From an uncultured Prevotellaceae bacterium (GTDB taxonomy: Bacteria > Bacteroidota > Bacteroidia > Bacteroidales > Muribaculaceae), in the NCBI GenBank assembly GCA_900319525.1, contig ONOU01000004.1, positions 1 through 64,000 on the forward strand: 64,000 nucleotides of DNA, written 5' to 3'. The notes beneath the pieces were generated by a model, which saw only the letters and a program-made list of their open reading frames with translations, was not told the DNA's origin and searched no databases. Below, piece by piece: positions 51,240 through 60,798 of this stretch. Position numbers and translations under genes: made by a program. Every line of letters starts with the position of its first letter. The first letter of the stretch is position 1.

Positions 51240-52695
51240 AGATGAGAATACCAACCTATTGAGGTCGGTGGACTGGTTTACCATCATCCTCTACCTCATC
51301 ATGGTTGTTGCCGGGGCGGTGAGCATCTATGCCGCCACCTACGACTATGACAAGGCCAGCATGTTTGACCTGAGCGAGTACTCGGGCAAGCAATTCCTGT
51401 GGGCCGGCCTCTCTTTCCTCATTGGCTTCTCGTTGCTGTTGATAGACAGGCGCATCTACGAGGCCTATGCCTATCCGTTATACGGGTTCATGATCCTGCT
51501 GCTGATTGTCACCATCTTTGTCGCGCCCGACATCAAGGGCTCACGCTCGTGGCTCGTGTTCGGCCCCGTGAGCCTGCAACCGGCCGAGTTTGCCAAGACG
51601 GCGACCGCGCTGGCCTTGGCCAAGCTGTTCAGCACCTACGGGTTCTCGCTCAACGGCTGGCGCAACTATGCCATCGCCATCGGCATCATCGTGCTGCCCA
51701 TCCTGTGCATCATCCTGGAGAAGGAGACAGGATCGGCGCTGGTTTACACCTCGCTCATCTTTGTCCTCTACCGTGAGGGCATGTCGGGTTTCGTGCTGTT
51801 TGCCGCACTGATGGCAGTGGTCTATTTTGTCGTGGTGCTCAAGTTTGCCGCGGTAACGTTTATGGGCATCCCGCTGGGTATGGTCATCACCTTTATCATG
51901 GTCATGGCCCTTATCGTGGCCATGCTGCTGTTATATTGCCGCTCATGGATCCTGGGGCGCAACGTGCTCATCGGTTATCTGGTGGCGGGCGCCATCGCGG
52001 GAGGCTTGGCGCTGGCCGGTGTCCATGTCAATGGCTACGCCTTCTTCCTGCCGGTCATCATCCTGTCCCTGCTCTATCTGCTCTACGGCATGCTGCATGA
52101 CATCAACCTCAAGAAGGTGCTCATCACCACATGCTTTGCCGCAGCGTCGCTGGTGTTCCTGTTCACGGTGAGCTTCGCATTCAATAACGTGCTGGAGCCG
52201 CACCAGCAGACGCGCATCAAGGTCACCCTGGGCATTGAGGAGGACCTGCGCGGAGCGGGCTACAACGTCAACCAGAGCAAAATCGCCATCGGCAGTGGCG
52301 GCATCACGGGAAAAGGCTTCCTGAACGGAACACAGACCAAGCTCAAGTATGTGCCCGAGCAGCACACCGACTTCATCTACTGCACCATAGGCGAGGAACA
52401 GGGCTTCATCGGCAGCGTGGCCGTACTGATACTGTTCCTGGCAATGATATTGCGCATCATCACACTGGCCGAGCGCAACCACTCCACATTTGCCCGGGTG
52501 TATGCCTACTGCGTCGCGTCCTACCTCATCTTCCACCTCGCCATCAACATCGGCATGGTCATCGGACTATGCCCCGTTATCGGCATCCCGCTGCCGTTCT
52601 TCAGCTACGGAGGTTCCTCGCTGTGGGGCTTCACCTTCCTGCTGTTCATCCTGCTGCGCATCGACGCCGACCGCGGCAACTACGGCACCTGGTAA
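51223..52695 (+). CDS. rodA: RodA, SEDS-family glycosyltransferase
   Basis: A 490-residue polytopic protein of the SEDS family: KGSRSWLVFGPVSLQPAEFAKTA (start of the conserved lipid-II-binding loop; split beyond 20 residues at about 105-127), the EEDLRGAGYNVNQSKIAIGSGGITGKGF region (extracellular loop with the catalytic Asp region) and the final GIPLPFFSYGGSS motif. Ten or more membrane segments. It polymerises glycan strands together with PBP2. It is longer than E. coli RodA (370 residues) because of an insertion in the middle (about 180-290), a length I associate with Bacteroidetes RodA. Confidence 0.95.
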   Translation: MEARNEDENTNLLRSVDWFTIILYLIMVVAGAVSIYAATYDYDKASMFDLSEYSGKQFLWAGLSFLIGFSLLLIDRRIYEAYAYPLYGFMILLLIVTIFVAPDIKGSRSWLVFGPVSLQPAEFAKTATALALAKLFSTYGFSLNGWRNYAIAIGIIVLPILCIILEKETGSALVYTSLIFVLYREGMSGFVLFAALMAVVYFVVVLKFAAVTFMGIPLGMVITFIMVMALIVAMLLLYCRSWILGRNVLIGYLVAGAIAGGLALAGVHVNGYAFFLPVIILSLLYLLYGMLHDINLKKVLITTCFAAASLVFLFTVSFAFNNVLEPHQQTRIKVTLGIEEDLRGAGYNVNQSKIAIGSGGITGKGFLNGTQTKLKYVPEQHTDFIYCTIGEEQGFIGSVAVLILFLAMILRIITLAERNHSTFARVYAYCVASYLIFHLAINIGMVIGLCPVIGIPLPFFSYGGSSLWGFTFLLFILLRIDADRGNYGTW

Positions 52696-52731
52696 CAGCC
52701 TGCTATTTCCTCAAAATCGGGATGAGATTCG

Positions 52732-54258
52732 TCATTCCTTGACGTGGAGCCTGTTGCAGATGAATCCGGCGATGAAGCCGCACAACAGGCCCGACACGTG
52801 ACCCGTCAGGCTAATGCCGCGGGAGAAACTCATGAGTATGGTGGGGACTATCAAGATGGCCAATGTCACTAGAGTGGTTTTATTTGTCTTGCCCCATAAG
52901 TTCCTGGAATCAATCGAGAAACCGAATGCGAATCCCAGCAGGCCCATGATAGCTCCTGATGACCCAACTGTGACACCATCGCTATAGATGGCACAACACA
53001 GCGAACTCACGATACCTGTCCCGAAGAACACCAGCACTCCTCGCCAGCCCTGATAAAGCGGAATGATCGCCCCAAAGAACAACAAGATGTAGGACAACAC
53101 CATAAGGTTACTGATGAGGTGGACGAGATTGGCATGCATGAGCATTGACGTGACTAGACGCCACCACTCGTTCTCCACAAACAGATTGTAGCCCGAGACG
53201 GCACCATAATCCAGCACTGACGACGAGACCTTATAGCCCATGAAAAGAGCAACAAGATAATAGATGATCAGCAGCACGAAGATAAAGATGCTAGGCCAAT
53301 TCTTGGGATTGCTGACGTAGTTGACAGCTCCTCTCTTCAGGTCAAAATCGGCATCAGTCTTTATCTTTCTTTTTACCTTCCTGGTACGCGCAAACAACAA
53401 TACAAGAGCAATGACTCCCAGGCCAGCCGCGAAGCAAATAATGTACCCTTTCTTGACACGGGCATCATCGATAAGAGGCTTGCCATAGATTGGCATGATG
53501 ATGGCCGGATGGTTGTCAATAGCGAAGGCAGTATCGTTACACATGCTGGAAGCATTCTCGACAGCCTTGAGGATGTAATCATAGTGCTCGTTGTTGGCGC
53601 TGATGCGTTGAAAAGTCGTACAGTTGGTATCGTAGCGATGATGCCGCAACGTGTCGCGCAAGCCGATATAGAACTCATGATAATAATCGTTCAGTTTCTC
53701 ATCGCTGGCAAAGGTATAATCACGTTCTTCACCACTCACTCGATAAATCAGGTAAACCCCTTTACTCTGCTTGACCGGAGCGGCCACATAGGCCTCAAAG
53801 GTGACGTCTGACGTTCCATGTTGGTAATGCTGATGTACCGTGGGGAAAATATAATAGCCCACCATGCTTGTATCCACTTCAGTCAACAGACTGCTGTGGA
53901 TGAATTCAGCATCCCCCAGGCTTTCCTTCACGATACTGCCACAGTCATGAAACGGAGAAAGGCGCCGATGCACATAATCTTCCGCACCGAGCAGGCCACT
54001 GGCAAGAGCGACAACCAAAGCAAAATGCACGACTCTTCTAGGAAAATCCTTTTGAACAATACGAATGTATCTGCTCAGTAACACTTCAGTCGTGATTATC
54101 CAGAAGATCTCCACGGCCACCTTCAACGAAAGTTGAAAAGTGTGCAGCGTCAAAGCCCAACACAGCAACCCGAAAAGGGCTACCGACAACATGGAGACTA
54201 ACGTAATCGTGCCGAGGCTCTTCCACACCTGCGGCCAGTCATGCTTCTTCCTTGCCAT
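52732..54258 (-). CDS. Rhomboid-family intramembrane serine protease with large extracytoplasmic insert
   Basis: A 508-residue protein. Three N-terminal membrane segments (about 15-95), then a soluble region of about 165 residues (about 96-265; VDTSMVGYYIFPTVHQHYQH, etc.), another membrane segment (about 272-292), and a rhomboid core (about 325-508): MLMHANLVHLISNLMVL, nucleophile motif VGSSGAIMG (GxSG) and partner His in TGHVSGLLCGF. These are the catalytic Ser-His pair and the oxyanion-helix residues. It is longer than a minimal rhomboid and may have a sensing or substrate-binding domain. It lies 20 bases after an ATPase gene. Substrate unknown. Confidence 0.82.
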   Translation of the reverse strand: MARKKHDWPQVWKSLGTITLVSMLSVALFGLLCWALTLHTFQLSLKVAVEIFWIITTEVLLSRYIRIVQKDFPRRVVHFALVVALASGLLGAEDYVHRRLSPFHDCGSIVKESLGDAEFIHSSLLTEVDTSMVGYYIFPTVHQHYQHGTSDVTFEAYVAAPVKQSKGVYLIYRVSGEERDYTFASDEKLNDYYHEFYIGLRDTLRHHRYDTNCTTFQRISANNEHYDYILKAVENASSMCNDTAFAIDNHPAIIMPIYGKPLIDDARVKKGYIICFAAGLGVIALVLLFARTRKVKRKIKTDADFDLKRGAVNYVSNPKNWPSIFIFVLLIIYYLVALFMGYKVSSSVLDYGAVSGYNLFVENEWWRLVTSMLMHANLVHLISNLMVLSYILLFFGAIIPLYQGWRGVLVFFGTGIVSSLCCAIYSDGVTVGSSGAIMGLLGFAFGFSIDSRNLWGKTNKTTLVTLAILIVPTILMSFSRGISLTGHVSGLLCGFIAGFICNRLHVKE

Positions 54259-54278
54259 GGTGCAAATGATTCAGTTGA

Positions 54279-55409
54279 TTACCTCTTTAGCCAAAGGGAG
54301 AAAAAGTGGTCATAAACCTGATAGGCTCCTTGGCAATCAAGAACCAATTCCTTTTCAACAAGCGCCTGGATTGCGGATCTGACGGTACTGGTTGCCCCCA
54401 ATTGATACTTGCTGATAAATGACGAACCTAATGCCTGTTGTACTGTACCTTCCTTAGCTATTGCCTTGAGCAGTCTGGCTTGAGCTGGGGTTATCAGCCT
54501 CATGAAGGTTTGGAATGTAGCCTCATTTTCATCAATTATTTCATTTAATACCTTGTTGACCAATGATTTTGTGATTTGTTTTTGACCACTCTCATACAAG
54601 CGGTTCAGCACCATTTGAATATACCAGGTGTGACCTGCAAGCAGTTGATACAAATCATTAAAAACATCTGCAGGCATTTGTTGGTGATGTGCCTCTAGTT
54701 TTTCGCTGGAAAACTGATAATAAGAGGACTCCTGTATCTCATACAGGTTCATGATTTGAGTGCTTTGGTAGAACGGGCGATTGGCAGAAGCAAACATATT
54801 TTCCAGTACATGGCGCTGGCTGCCGGAGAAAATGAATTGTACAGACGTCAGATGCTGAATGTGAGAACGCAACAGGGCTTCCACATTCTTTTCTCCATAA
54901 TCAACTATCGCCTGAAATTCATCCATGGCTATAACACAAAGTTGACCAGATTGTTCCATATAAGAGAAAATTTCGGCAAGTGAATGCTCGGCCAACTCAG
55001 GTTTGACATCAACCATGAAAGTTGGGACTCCTGTCAACGAATCAAAGCTTAGCAATGGGCGAAGAGATTTGAAAAATGTCGTTACCTGTTTGATGATCTT
55101 TGCCTCAGTGGTATCAAGTGATCCCAAGACTACACTAGCCAATTGTTTGACAAGCGAAGCTAAGCTATCAGTTTTATATAGGTCCACGTAATAGCATTTG
55201 GCTTGTTTCTCTGCTTCCATCTGATGGAAAATATGACGAATAAGCCCAGTCTTTCCCATGCGTCGAGGACTGATTAAGGTTACATTACGCCCATTTTGCA
55301 ATGCAGAAATCAGCTTCTGGGTCTCTTGCTCCCTGTCACAGAAGTAATCTGGCGATACATATCCAGTTAGCAGAAAGGGATTTATCGGTTGGGTTCTTTT
55401 TTTGGCCAT
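54279..55409 (-). CDS. AAA-type ATPase with C-terminal winged helix (archaeal-ATPase-like)
   Basis: A 376-residue STAND/AAA-like ATPase. The start NPFLLTGYVSPDYFCDREQE is typical for this class; Walker A SPRRMGKTGL (47-56, with atypical first residues), Walker B LCVIAMDEFQ (about 160-170), sensor FIFSGSQRHVLE. Residues about 290-376 form a winged helix (ARLLKAIAKEGTVQQALGSSFISKYQLG). Such proteins are common in Bacteroidales and archaea, often in many copies and with unknown partners. Leader contains three tandem 14-bp repeats. It forms an operon with the rhomboid gene. Confidence 0.82.
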   Translation of the reverse strand: MAKKRTQPINPFLLTGYVSPDYFCDREQETQKLISALQNGRNVTLISPRRMGKTGLIRHIFHQMEAEKQAKCYYVDLYKTDSLASLVKQLASVVLGSLDTTEAKIIKQVTTFFKSLRPLLSFDSLTGVPTFMVDVKPELAEHSLAEIFSYMEQSGQLCVIAMDEFQAIVDYGEKNVEALLRSHIQHLTSVQFIFSGSQRHVLENMFASANRPFYQSTQIMNLYEIQESSYYQFSSEKLEAHHQQMPADVFNDLYQLLAGHTWYIQMVLNRLYESGQKQITKSLVNKVLNEIIDENEATFQTFMRLITPAQARLLKAIAKEGTVQQALGSSFISKYQLGATSTVRSAIQALVEKELVLDCQGAYQVYDHFFSLWLKR

Positions 55410-55430
55410 AGTTCTATCAAATTTAAGTTA

Positions 55431-55472
55431 TTGCGAATTTTTCGTTGCGAACTTTTCGTTGCGAACTTTTCG
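55431..55472. repeat. Three tandem 14-bp repeats in the leader of the ATPase gene
   Basis: TTGCGAATTTTTCG, TTGCGAACTTTTCG, TTGCGAACTTTTCG, head to tail. They begin at the predicted transcription start and run toward the ATG. Confidence 0.8.
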
Positions 55473-55477
55473 CAATG

Positions 55478-55509
55478 CAAAAGTACAGTATTGTTTTTTA
55501 ATTGGCAAA
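55478..55509 (-). promoter_or_regulatory. Promoter of the ATPase-rhomboid operon
   Basis: TACTTTTG (55485-55478), 20-base spacer, TTTG (55509-55506); start near 55471, inside the first of the tandem repeats. Confidence 0.7.
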
Positions 55510-55565
55510 TATTTTAGAGAAAAACCATGGCCTATGGGACACTTGCCCTCCCCTTCGGATACTAA

Positions 55566-55599
55566 ATCAGGGCCGGAACGCGATTGCTCCGGCCCTGAT
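55566..55599 (-). terminator. nifJ terminator
   Basis: Perfect 12-bp GC-rich stem ATCAGGGCCGGA (55566-55577) with its complement at 55588-55599, 27 bases after the nifJ stop. Confidence 0.75.
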
Positions 55600-55625
55600 T
55601 GTGGTTTAGTGGTTGTTAGCGGCGA

Positions 55626-58600
55626 TTAAGCCTCGGGATCAACACCCCACTGCTGGCGAGCCAGACGGCGGTAGTTGTTGTAACGCCACTGGGCGTTCTC
55701 CTTGGCGGCAGCGAACAGCTCGGCAGCCTCATCGGGATACTGCTTGAGTACCGATGCATAGCGCACCTCGCCCTTGAGGAAGTCCTCAAAGCCGTCCCAG
55801 TTGGGAGCGGGGCTGTCGAGGGTGAAGGGGTTCTTGCCCTCGGCCTCGAGCTGCGGGTTGTAACGCCACAGGTGCCAGTAACCGCATGCTACAGCAGCCT
55901 GCTCCTCGGCCTGGGCCTTGCCCATACCCTTCTTGATACCGTGGTTGATACAGGGAGCGTAGGCGATGATGATCGAGGGGCCGTCATAGGCCTCGGCCTC
56001 GCGGATAGCCTTGAGGCACTGGGCATTGTCGGCGCCCATAGCGATCTGTGCGGCATAGACGTAGCCATAGGTGCTGGCAATCAGACCCAGGTCTTTCTTG
56101 CGGACGCGCTTGCCGGCAGCGGCAAACTTGGCGATAGCGCCGATGGGGGTAGCCTTAGAGGCCTGACCACCGGTGTTGGAGTAAACCTCGGTGTCGAGAA
56201 CGAGAATGTTGACGTTCTTGCCACTGGCAATCACGTGGTCCAGACCGCCAAAGCCGATATCGTAGCTGGCACCGTCACCACCGATGATCCATTGCGAACG
56301 CTTAACCAGGTACTGACCCAGCTCGCGAACCTTGACGTCGGCGGGGTTGTCGCTGTGCTCGATGGCCTCGAGGATCTTGTCACTCAACTCGCGGCTCTTG
56401 TCGCCGTCGTTGAAGTTCTCAAGCCACTCCTTGTAGAGGGCCTTGACGTCGGCAGCAACGGTAGCGTCGTCGATAGCCTCCTTGACGAAGCCGGCAACGC
56501 GGCAACGCATCTTCTCGTCGGCGATGGTCATACCCAGACCGAACTCGCAGAAGTCCTCAAACAGTGAGTTAGCCCAAGCGGGACCGTGACCCTTCTCGTT
56601 AACGGTGTAGGGAGTGGAGGGAACCGAAGCACTGTAGATCGACGAGCAACCGGTAGCGTTGGCGACGATCTGACGGTCACCGAACAACTGGCTGATCAGC
56701 TTCACATAGGGGGTCTCACCGCAACCCGAGCATGCGCCCGAGAACTCAAACAGCGGCTGAGCGAACTGCGAATTCTTGACGTTGGACTTGATGTCCACGA
56801 GGTGCTGCTTGCTCTTGACGTTGTTGATGGCATAGTCCCAGAGTTTCTGATCCTCTTCGTGGCCCTCCATGGGAACCATCTCGAGAGCCTTCTGGCCCTT
56901 CTTGCCTGGGCAGACGTCGGCGCAGTTGCCGCAAGCCAAGCAGTCCATCACGTCAACAACCTGTACGAAGCTCAAGCCCTCGAAGCCCTTGCCGATGGCC
57001 TTGAGCTTGTCGCTCTCCTTGAAGGGAGATGCGGCAGCCTCGGCCTCGTCCATGAGGAAGGGACGGATGGCAGCGTGCGGGCAGACGAGCGCGCACTTGT
57101 TGCACTGGATACAGTTCTCGGCCTTCCAGACGGGAACGAAGGCACCCACACCGCGCTTCTCATAGGCAGCGGTACCGGCATCCCACGTACCATCCTCGCG
57201 ACCCTTGAATGCGCTCACGGGCAGCAGGTCGCCGTTCTGGGCGTTGATGGGACGAACCACGTTGTGGACAAATGCGGGAGCATTGTCGGCAGCGGGTTCC
57301 TCGACGGTGAGGTTGCTCCATGCAGGATCAACAGCCAGCTCGGTGTACTCACCGCCACGGTCAACAGCCTGATAGTTCTTGTTCACCACGTCCTCACCCT
57401 TGCGGCCATAGGACTTAACGATGAACTTCTTCATCTGCTCGATGGCCAGGTCAACGGGGATCACCTCGGTGATGCGGAAGAATGCGCTCTGCAGGATGGT
57501 GTTGGTGCGGTTGCCCAGACCAATCTCCTGAGCGATCTTGGTGGCGTTGATATAGTAAACCTTGATGTTGTTGTCGGCGAAGTACTTCTTCACGTTGTTG
57601 GGCAGGTTCTCGGCCAGCTTGTCGGCGTCCCAAACGGTGTTGAGCAGGAAGGTACCACCCTTCTGCAGACCGCGGGTCACGTCATACATGTGCAGGTAGG
57701 CCTGAACGTGGCAAGCCACAAAGTTGGGCGTGGTCACCAGGTAGGTCGAGCGGATGGGCTCGTCGCCAAAGCGCAGGTGAGAGCAAGTGAAACCACCCGA
57801 CTTCTTGCTGTCGTAGGAGAAGTAGGCCTGGCAGTGCTTGTCGGTGTTGTCACCGATGATCTTCACACTGTTCTTGTTGGCACCCACGGTACCGTCGGCA
57901 CCCAGACCGTAGAACTTGGCCTGGAACATGCCGGCACCACCCATGGCAACCTCTTCCTTCATGGGCAGAGAGGCAAAGGTCACGTCGTCCTCGATACCGA
58001 TGGTGAACTGGTTCTTGGGCATCGGCAGGGCCAGGTTCTCATAAACGGCGAGAATCTGGGCAGGCGTGGTGTCCTTGCTGCCGAGGCCGTAGCGGCCACC
58101 CACGATTACGGGAGCGTTCTCGGTGCCATAGAAGCAGTCCTTCACGTCAAGATACAGGGGCTCGCCGTTGGCGCCGGGCTCCTTGGTGCGGTCGAGCACG
58201 GCAATGCGCTTGGCAGTGCTGGGCACGGCTGCGAGGAAGTGCTTGGCGCTGAAGGGGCGATACAGATGCACGGCAACGAGGCCGACCTTTTCACCCTTCT
58301 CGGTGAGGTAGTCGATGGTCTCGCGGATGGCCTCGGTCACACTGCCCATGGCGATGATGACGCGGTCGGCATCCTTGGCACCATAGTAGTCAAACAGACC
58401 ATACTTGCGGCCAGTGATTTCGCTGATCTTGTTCATGTAGTCCTCGACGATAGCGGGAACTGCGGTATAGTAATCGTTGCACGACTCGCGATGCTGGAAG
58501 AACACGTCGGGATTCTCGGCAGTACCACGGGTAACGGGCTTGTCGGGGTTCATAGCACCCTTGCGGAACTTGGCCAGCTCCTCCATGTCGATGAGGGGAC

Positions 58601-59180
58601 GCAGGTCTTCCTGATCCATGGCCTCAACCTTCTGGATCTCGTGCGAGGTGCGGAAACCGTCAAAGAAGTTGACAAAGGGGACATGAGCCTTGATGGCGCA
58701 CAGGTGAGCAACACCAGCGAGGTCCATCACCTCCTGCACACTGCCCTCGGCGAGCATGGCAAAGCCCGTCTGGCGGGTTGCCATCACGTCCTGATGGTCA
58801 CCAAAGATACACAGGGTGTGGCTAGCCAGCGTACGAGCCGAAACGTGGAACACGCCAGGGAGCAACTCACCGGCAATCTTGTACATGTTGGGGATCATCA
58901 GCAGCAGACCCTGTGACGCGGTATAGGTCGTGGTCAGGGCACCAGCCTGCAGCGAACCGTGAACGGCACCGGCAGCACCACCCTCGCTCTGCATCTCCTG
59001 GACCATAACGGTCTCGCCAAAGATGTTCTTGCGGCCAGCGGCGGCCCACTCGTCCACGTGCTCGGCCATGGTTGATGACGGAGTGATGGGGTAGATTGCG
59101 GCTACCTCAGTGAACATGTAACTGATGTGAGCAGCAGCCTGGTTGCCGTCACACGTCATGAATTTCTTTTCCTTACTCAT
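55626..59180 (-). CDS. nifJ: Pyruvate:ferredoxin (flavodoxin) oxidoreductase
   Basis: A 1184-residue single-chain PFOR. N-terminal TPP/pyruvate-binding domain (AHISYMFTEVAAIYPITPSS), then the CoA-binding and gamma domains (about 250-640), two 4Fe-4S motifs (CIQCNKCALVCPHAAIRP and CLACGNCADVCPG, about 685-760), and the C-terminal TPP domain (GDGASYDIGFGGLDHVIASG; TEVYSNTGGQ, about 960-1010). It decarboxylates pyruvate to acetyl-CoA and reduces ferredoxin, a core step in strict anaerobes. Very regular codon use, suggesting high expression. -7 element TACCTTTG at 59255-59248. Confidence 0.96.
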   Translation of the reverse strand: MSKEKKFMTCDGNQAAAHISYMFTEVAAIYPITPSSTMAEHVDEWAAAGRKNIFGETVMVQEMQSEGGAAGAVHGSLQAGALTTTYTASQGLLLMIPNMYKIAGELLPGVFHVSARTLASHTLCIFGDHQDVMATRQTGFAMLAEGSVQEVMDLAGVAHLCAIKAHVPFVNFFDGFRTSHEIQKVEAMDQEDLRPLIDMEELAKFRKGAMNPDKPVTRGTAENPDVFFQHRESCNDYYTAVPAIVEDYMNKISEITGRKYGLFDYYGAKDADRVIIAMGSVTEAIRETIDYLTEKGEKVGLVAVHLYRPFSAKHFLAAVPSTAKRIAVLDRTKEPGANGEPLYLDVKDCFYGTENAPVIVGGRYGLGSKDTTPAQILAVYENLALPMPKNQFTIGIEDDVTFASLPMKEEVAMGGAGMFQAKFYGLGADGTVGANKNSVKIIGDNTDKHCQAYFSYDSKKSGGFTCSHLRFGDEPIRSTYLVTTPNFVACHVQAYLHMYDVTRGLQKGGTFLLNTVWDADKLAENLPNNVKKYFADNNIKVYYINATKIAQEIGLGNRTNTILQSAFFRITEVIPVDLAIEQMKKFIVKSYGRKGEDVVNKNYQAVDRGGEYTELAVDPAWSNLTVEEPAADNAPAFVHNVVRPINAQNGDLLPVSAFKGREDGTWDAGTAAYEKRGVGAFVPVWKAENCIQCNKCALVCPHAAIRPFLMDEAEAAASPFKESDKLKAIGKGFEGLSFVQVVDVMDCLACGNCADVCPGKKGQKALEMVPMEGHEEDQKLWDYAINNVKSKQHLVDIKSNVKNSQFAQPLFEFSGACSGCGETPYVKLISQLFGDRQIVANATGCSSIYSASVPSTPYTVNEKGHGPAWANSLFEDFCEFGLGMTIADEKMRCRVAGFVKEAIDDATVAADVKALYKEWLENFNDGDKSRELSDKILEAIEHSDNPADVKVRELGQYLVKRSQWIIGGDGASYDIGFGGLDHVIASGKNVNILVLDTEVYSNTGGQASKATPIGAIAKFAAAGKRVRKKDLGLIASTYGYVYAAQIAMGADNAQCLKAIREAEAYDGPSIIIAYAPCINHGIKKGMGKAQAEEQAAVACGYWHLWRYNPQLEAEGKNPFTLDSPAPNWDGFEDFLKGEVRYASVLKQYPDEAAELFAAAKENAQWRYNNYRRLARQQWGVDPEA

Positions 59181-59247
59181 AAATTTTGTTTGAAAAACTG
59201 ATATGGTTAGTTATTAGTTATCAATCCATAAATGGTTTTACAGCGTG

Positions 59248-59255
59248 CAAAGGTA
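59248..59255 (-). promoter_or_regulatory. nifJ promoter (-7)
   Basis: TACCTTTG on the minus strand, start near 59241, 60 bases before the ATG. AT-rich at the -33 position but no TTTG. Confidence 0.5.
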
Positions 59256-59416
59256 AGCATTATTTTTATAATAATGTAATTATTATATGAAAAATAGCTC
59301 TCATGACCATGATGCAGGCCTGCGGCAATCAGGTGATAATAATGTCTTGCCGCGCAATAAGCAGGGCAACATTGACGTTATATATAATGTAATAAAAGAA
59401 AAATCAAGTGCGCACT

Positions 59417-60766
59417 ATGAACAAGAGAATGATTATGCTCATGGCGGCTGCGCTGGCTTTGTTGTCGGCGGTCGGCCAGGTGTCGTTTACGGGTTATGGA
59501 GAATATGCTCCTATCGTGGTCACACCCGACAAGAGCACAGGCTTGGAATCGATATTTGTGATCTTTGACACCCAGGGAGTGGGGATGTCCTTCGCTTCAT
59601 CATCTGGCGAGCCTGCAGTCTGGACGAGCTACAATTCAAATAATTGGAATTATCCCGAGACGATTTCAGGCATCAGGTGGGACGGATCATCGACCACGCT
59701 CAGTCAAGTCATTCCCAATATGGGTTACATCATCCAGGAAGGCACAAGGCCCCATTACTACTGGGTTGTGAACTATGCCGACTACATGCTGGAGTTGAAT
59801 GACATGTCGATCAACAACGAGTCGCCGTGTAACCTGCTCACGTTCAACATCGATGGCCATGGAAATGCCATCCCTTATTATACCATCAACGGGCACCGCC
59901 AGGTGCTGGACCGCGATATCAAACTGACCTACAACACGCTGGTGTGGGACGACAGCACCCACTGGCAGGAGCAGGAGGTTGTCGAGCGCTTTGCCGCTCT
60001 GGACCAGGGTGTCGAGATCACACCGCCGCTTTGCAACACCGAGTTTTCACTCAGGGGCGATTATTTCTTGAACCAATGGGGGATGGAACAGGGGATCGAT
60101 GAAGTGTACTTCCAGACCCAGGCCGTGAGCTGCGGCTCCAGCGCCGAGCAAGAACTGCGAGACAACAGTAACGAGAAAGGCCTGGACAGCGGATTGGGCG
60201 GCTCGGCGCCTGTACACATCGTGTTCACGGGCTATCCTACCGATGCTGTCGTGTATCGCGAGTGGGAAATGGCCACCGACCCCGACTTTGAGAACGTCAT
60301 CCTGCAATATAACCAGGACGAGGTGGACTACACCTTTAACGAAACAGGTACCTACTATATGCGCTACATGGTCGCCAATGCCGCGGGCACGTGTGAGTAC
60401 TATGGCGACACCTACACCATTAACGTCAGCGAGAGCGAGCTGGTGTGCCCCAACGTGTTCTCTCCGGGTTCGACCGAGGGTGTCAATGACGTGTGGAAGG
60501 TATACTACAAGTCGCTTGTCGAGTTCCACTGCTGGATTTTCAACCGCTGGGGCACCTGTGTGTGTGAGTTCACTGATCCCGGCCAAGGCTGGGACGGCAC
60601 CTACAAGGGCCGTCTGGTGGACACCGGCGTGTACTACTATGTAGTGAAAGCGACAGGTAGTGACGGCACTAAATACAATAAACGCGGCGACATCACCATC
60701 CTGCGCTACAAGAAGGGTGCAAGCGGCACCTCGGGCGGCATGGGTGGCGACACCGGCGGTTATTAA
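59417..60766 (+). CDS. Secreted protein with T9SS-type (gliding-associated) C-terminal domain
   Basis: A 449-residue protein. Signal peptide about 1-20; beta-rich domain of unknown type (about 20-250); an Ig-like domain (about 265-345, VHIVFTGYPTDAVVYREWEM, GTYYMRYMVANAAG); and a C-terminal domain of the gliding-motility-associated type (about 350-440: VCPNVFSPGSTEGVNDVW, FHCWIFNRWGTCV, WDGTYKGRLVDTGVYYYVV). In Bacteroidetes that domain marks substrates of the type IX secretion system. A Ser/Gly-rich tail follows. GTG at 59408 is possible, but ATG 59417 gives the cleaner signal peptide. No T9SS machinery is in this window. Confidence 0.8.
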   Translation: MNKRMIMLMAAALALLSAVGQVSFTGYGEYAPIVVTPDKSTGLESIFVIFDTQGVGMSFASSSGEPAVWTSYNSNNWNYPETISGIRWDGSSTTLSQVIPNMGYIIQEGTRPHYYWVVNYADYMLELNDMSINNESPCNLLTFNIDGHGNAIPYYTINGHRQVLDRDIKLTYNTLVWDDSTHWQEQEVVERFAALDQGVEITPPLCNTEFSLRGDYFLNQWGMEQGIDEVYFQTQAVSCGSSAEQELRDNSNEKGLDSGLGGSAPVHIVFTGYPTDAVVYREWEMATDPDFENVILQYNQDEVDYTFNETGTYYMRYMVANAAGTCEYYGDTYTINVSESELVCPNVFSPGSTEGVNDVWKVYYKSLVEFHCWIFNRWGTCVCEFTDPGQGWDGTYKGRLVDTGVYYYVVKATGSDGTKYNKRGDITILRYKKGASGTSGGMGGDTGGY

Positions 60767-60798
60767 GCCTTCACCAAATACACAATTATTCCCTAGTC

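Noticed and set aside
56586..58916. A 776-codon open frame antisense to nifJ, and other long antisense frames (7247-8539, 34919-36328, 39653-41104, 49392-50513)
   Set aside because: They mirror GC-rich, codon-biased genes whose products are clearly recognised. Their translations are rich in His, Leu, Val and Gly without domains, as expected of shadow frames.
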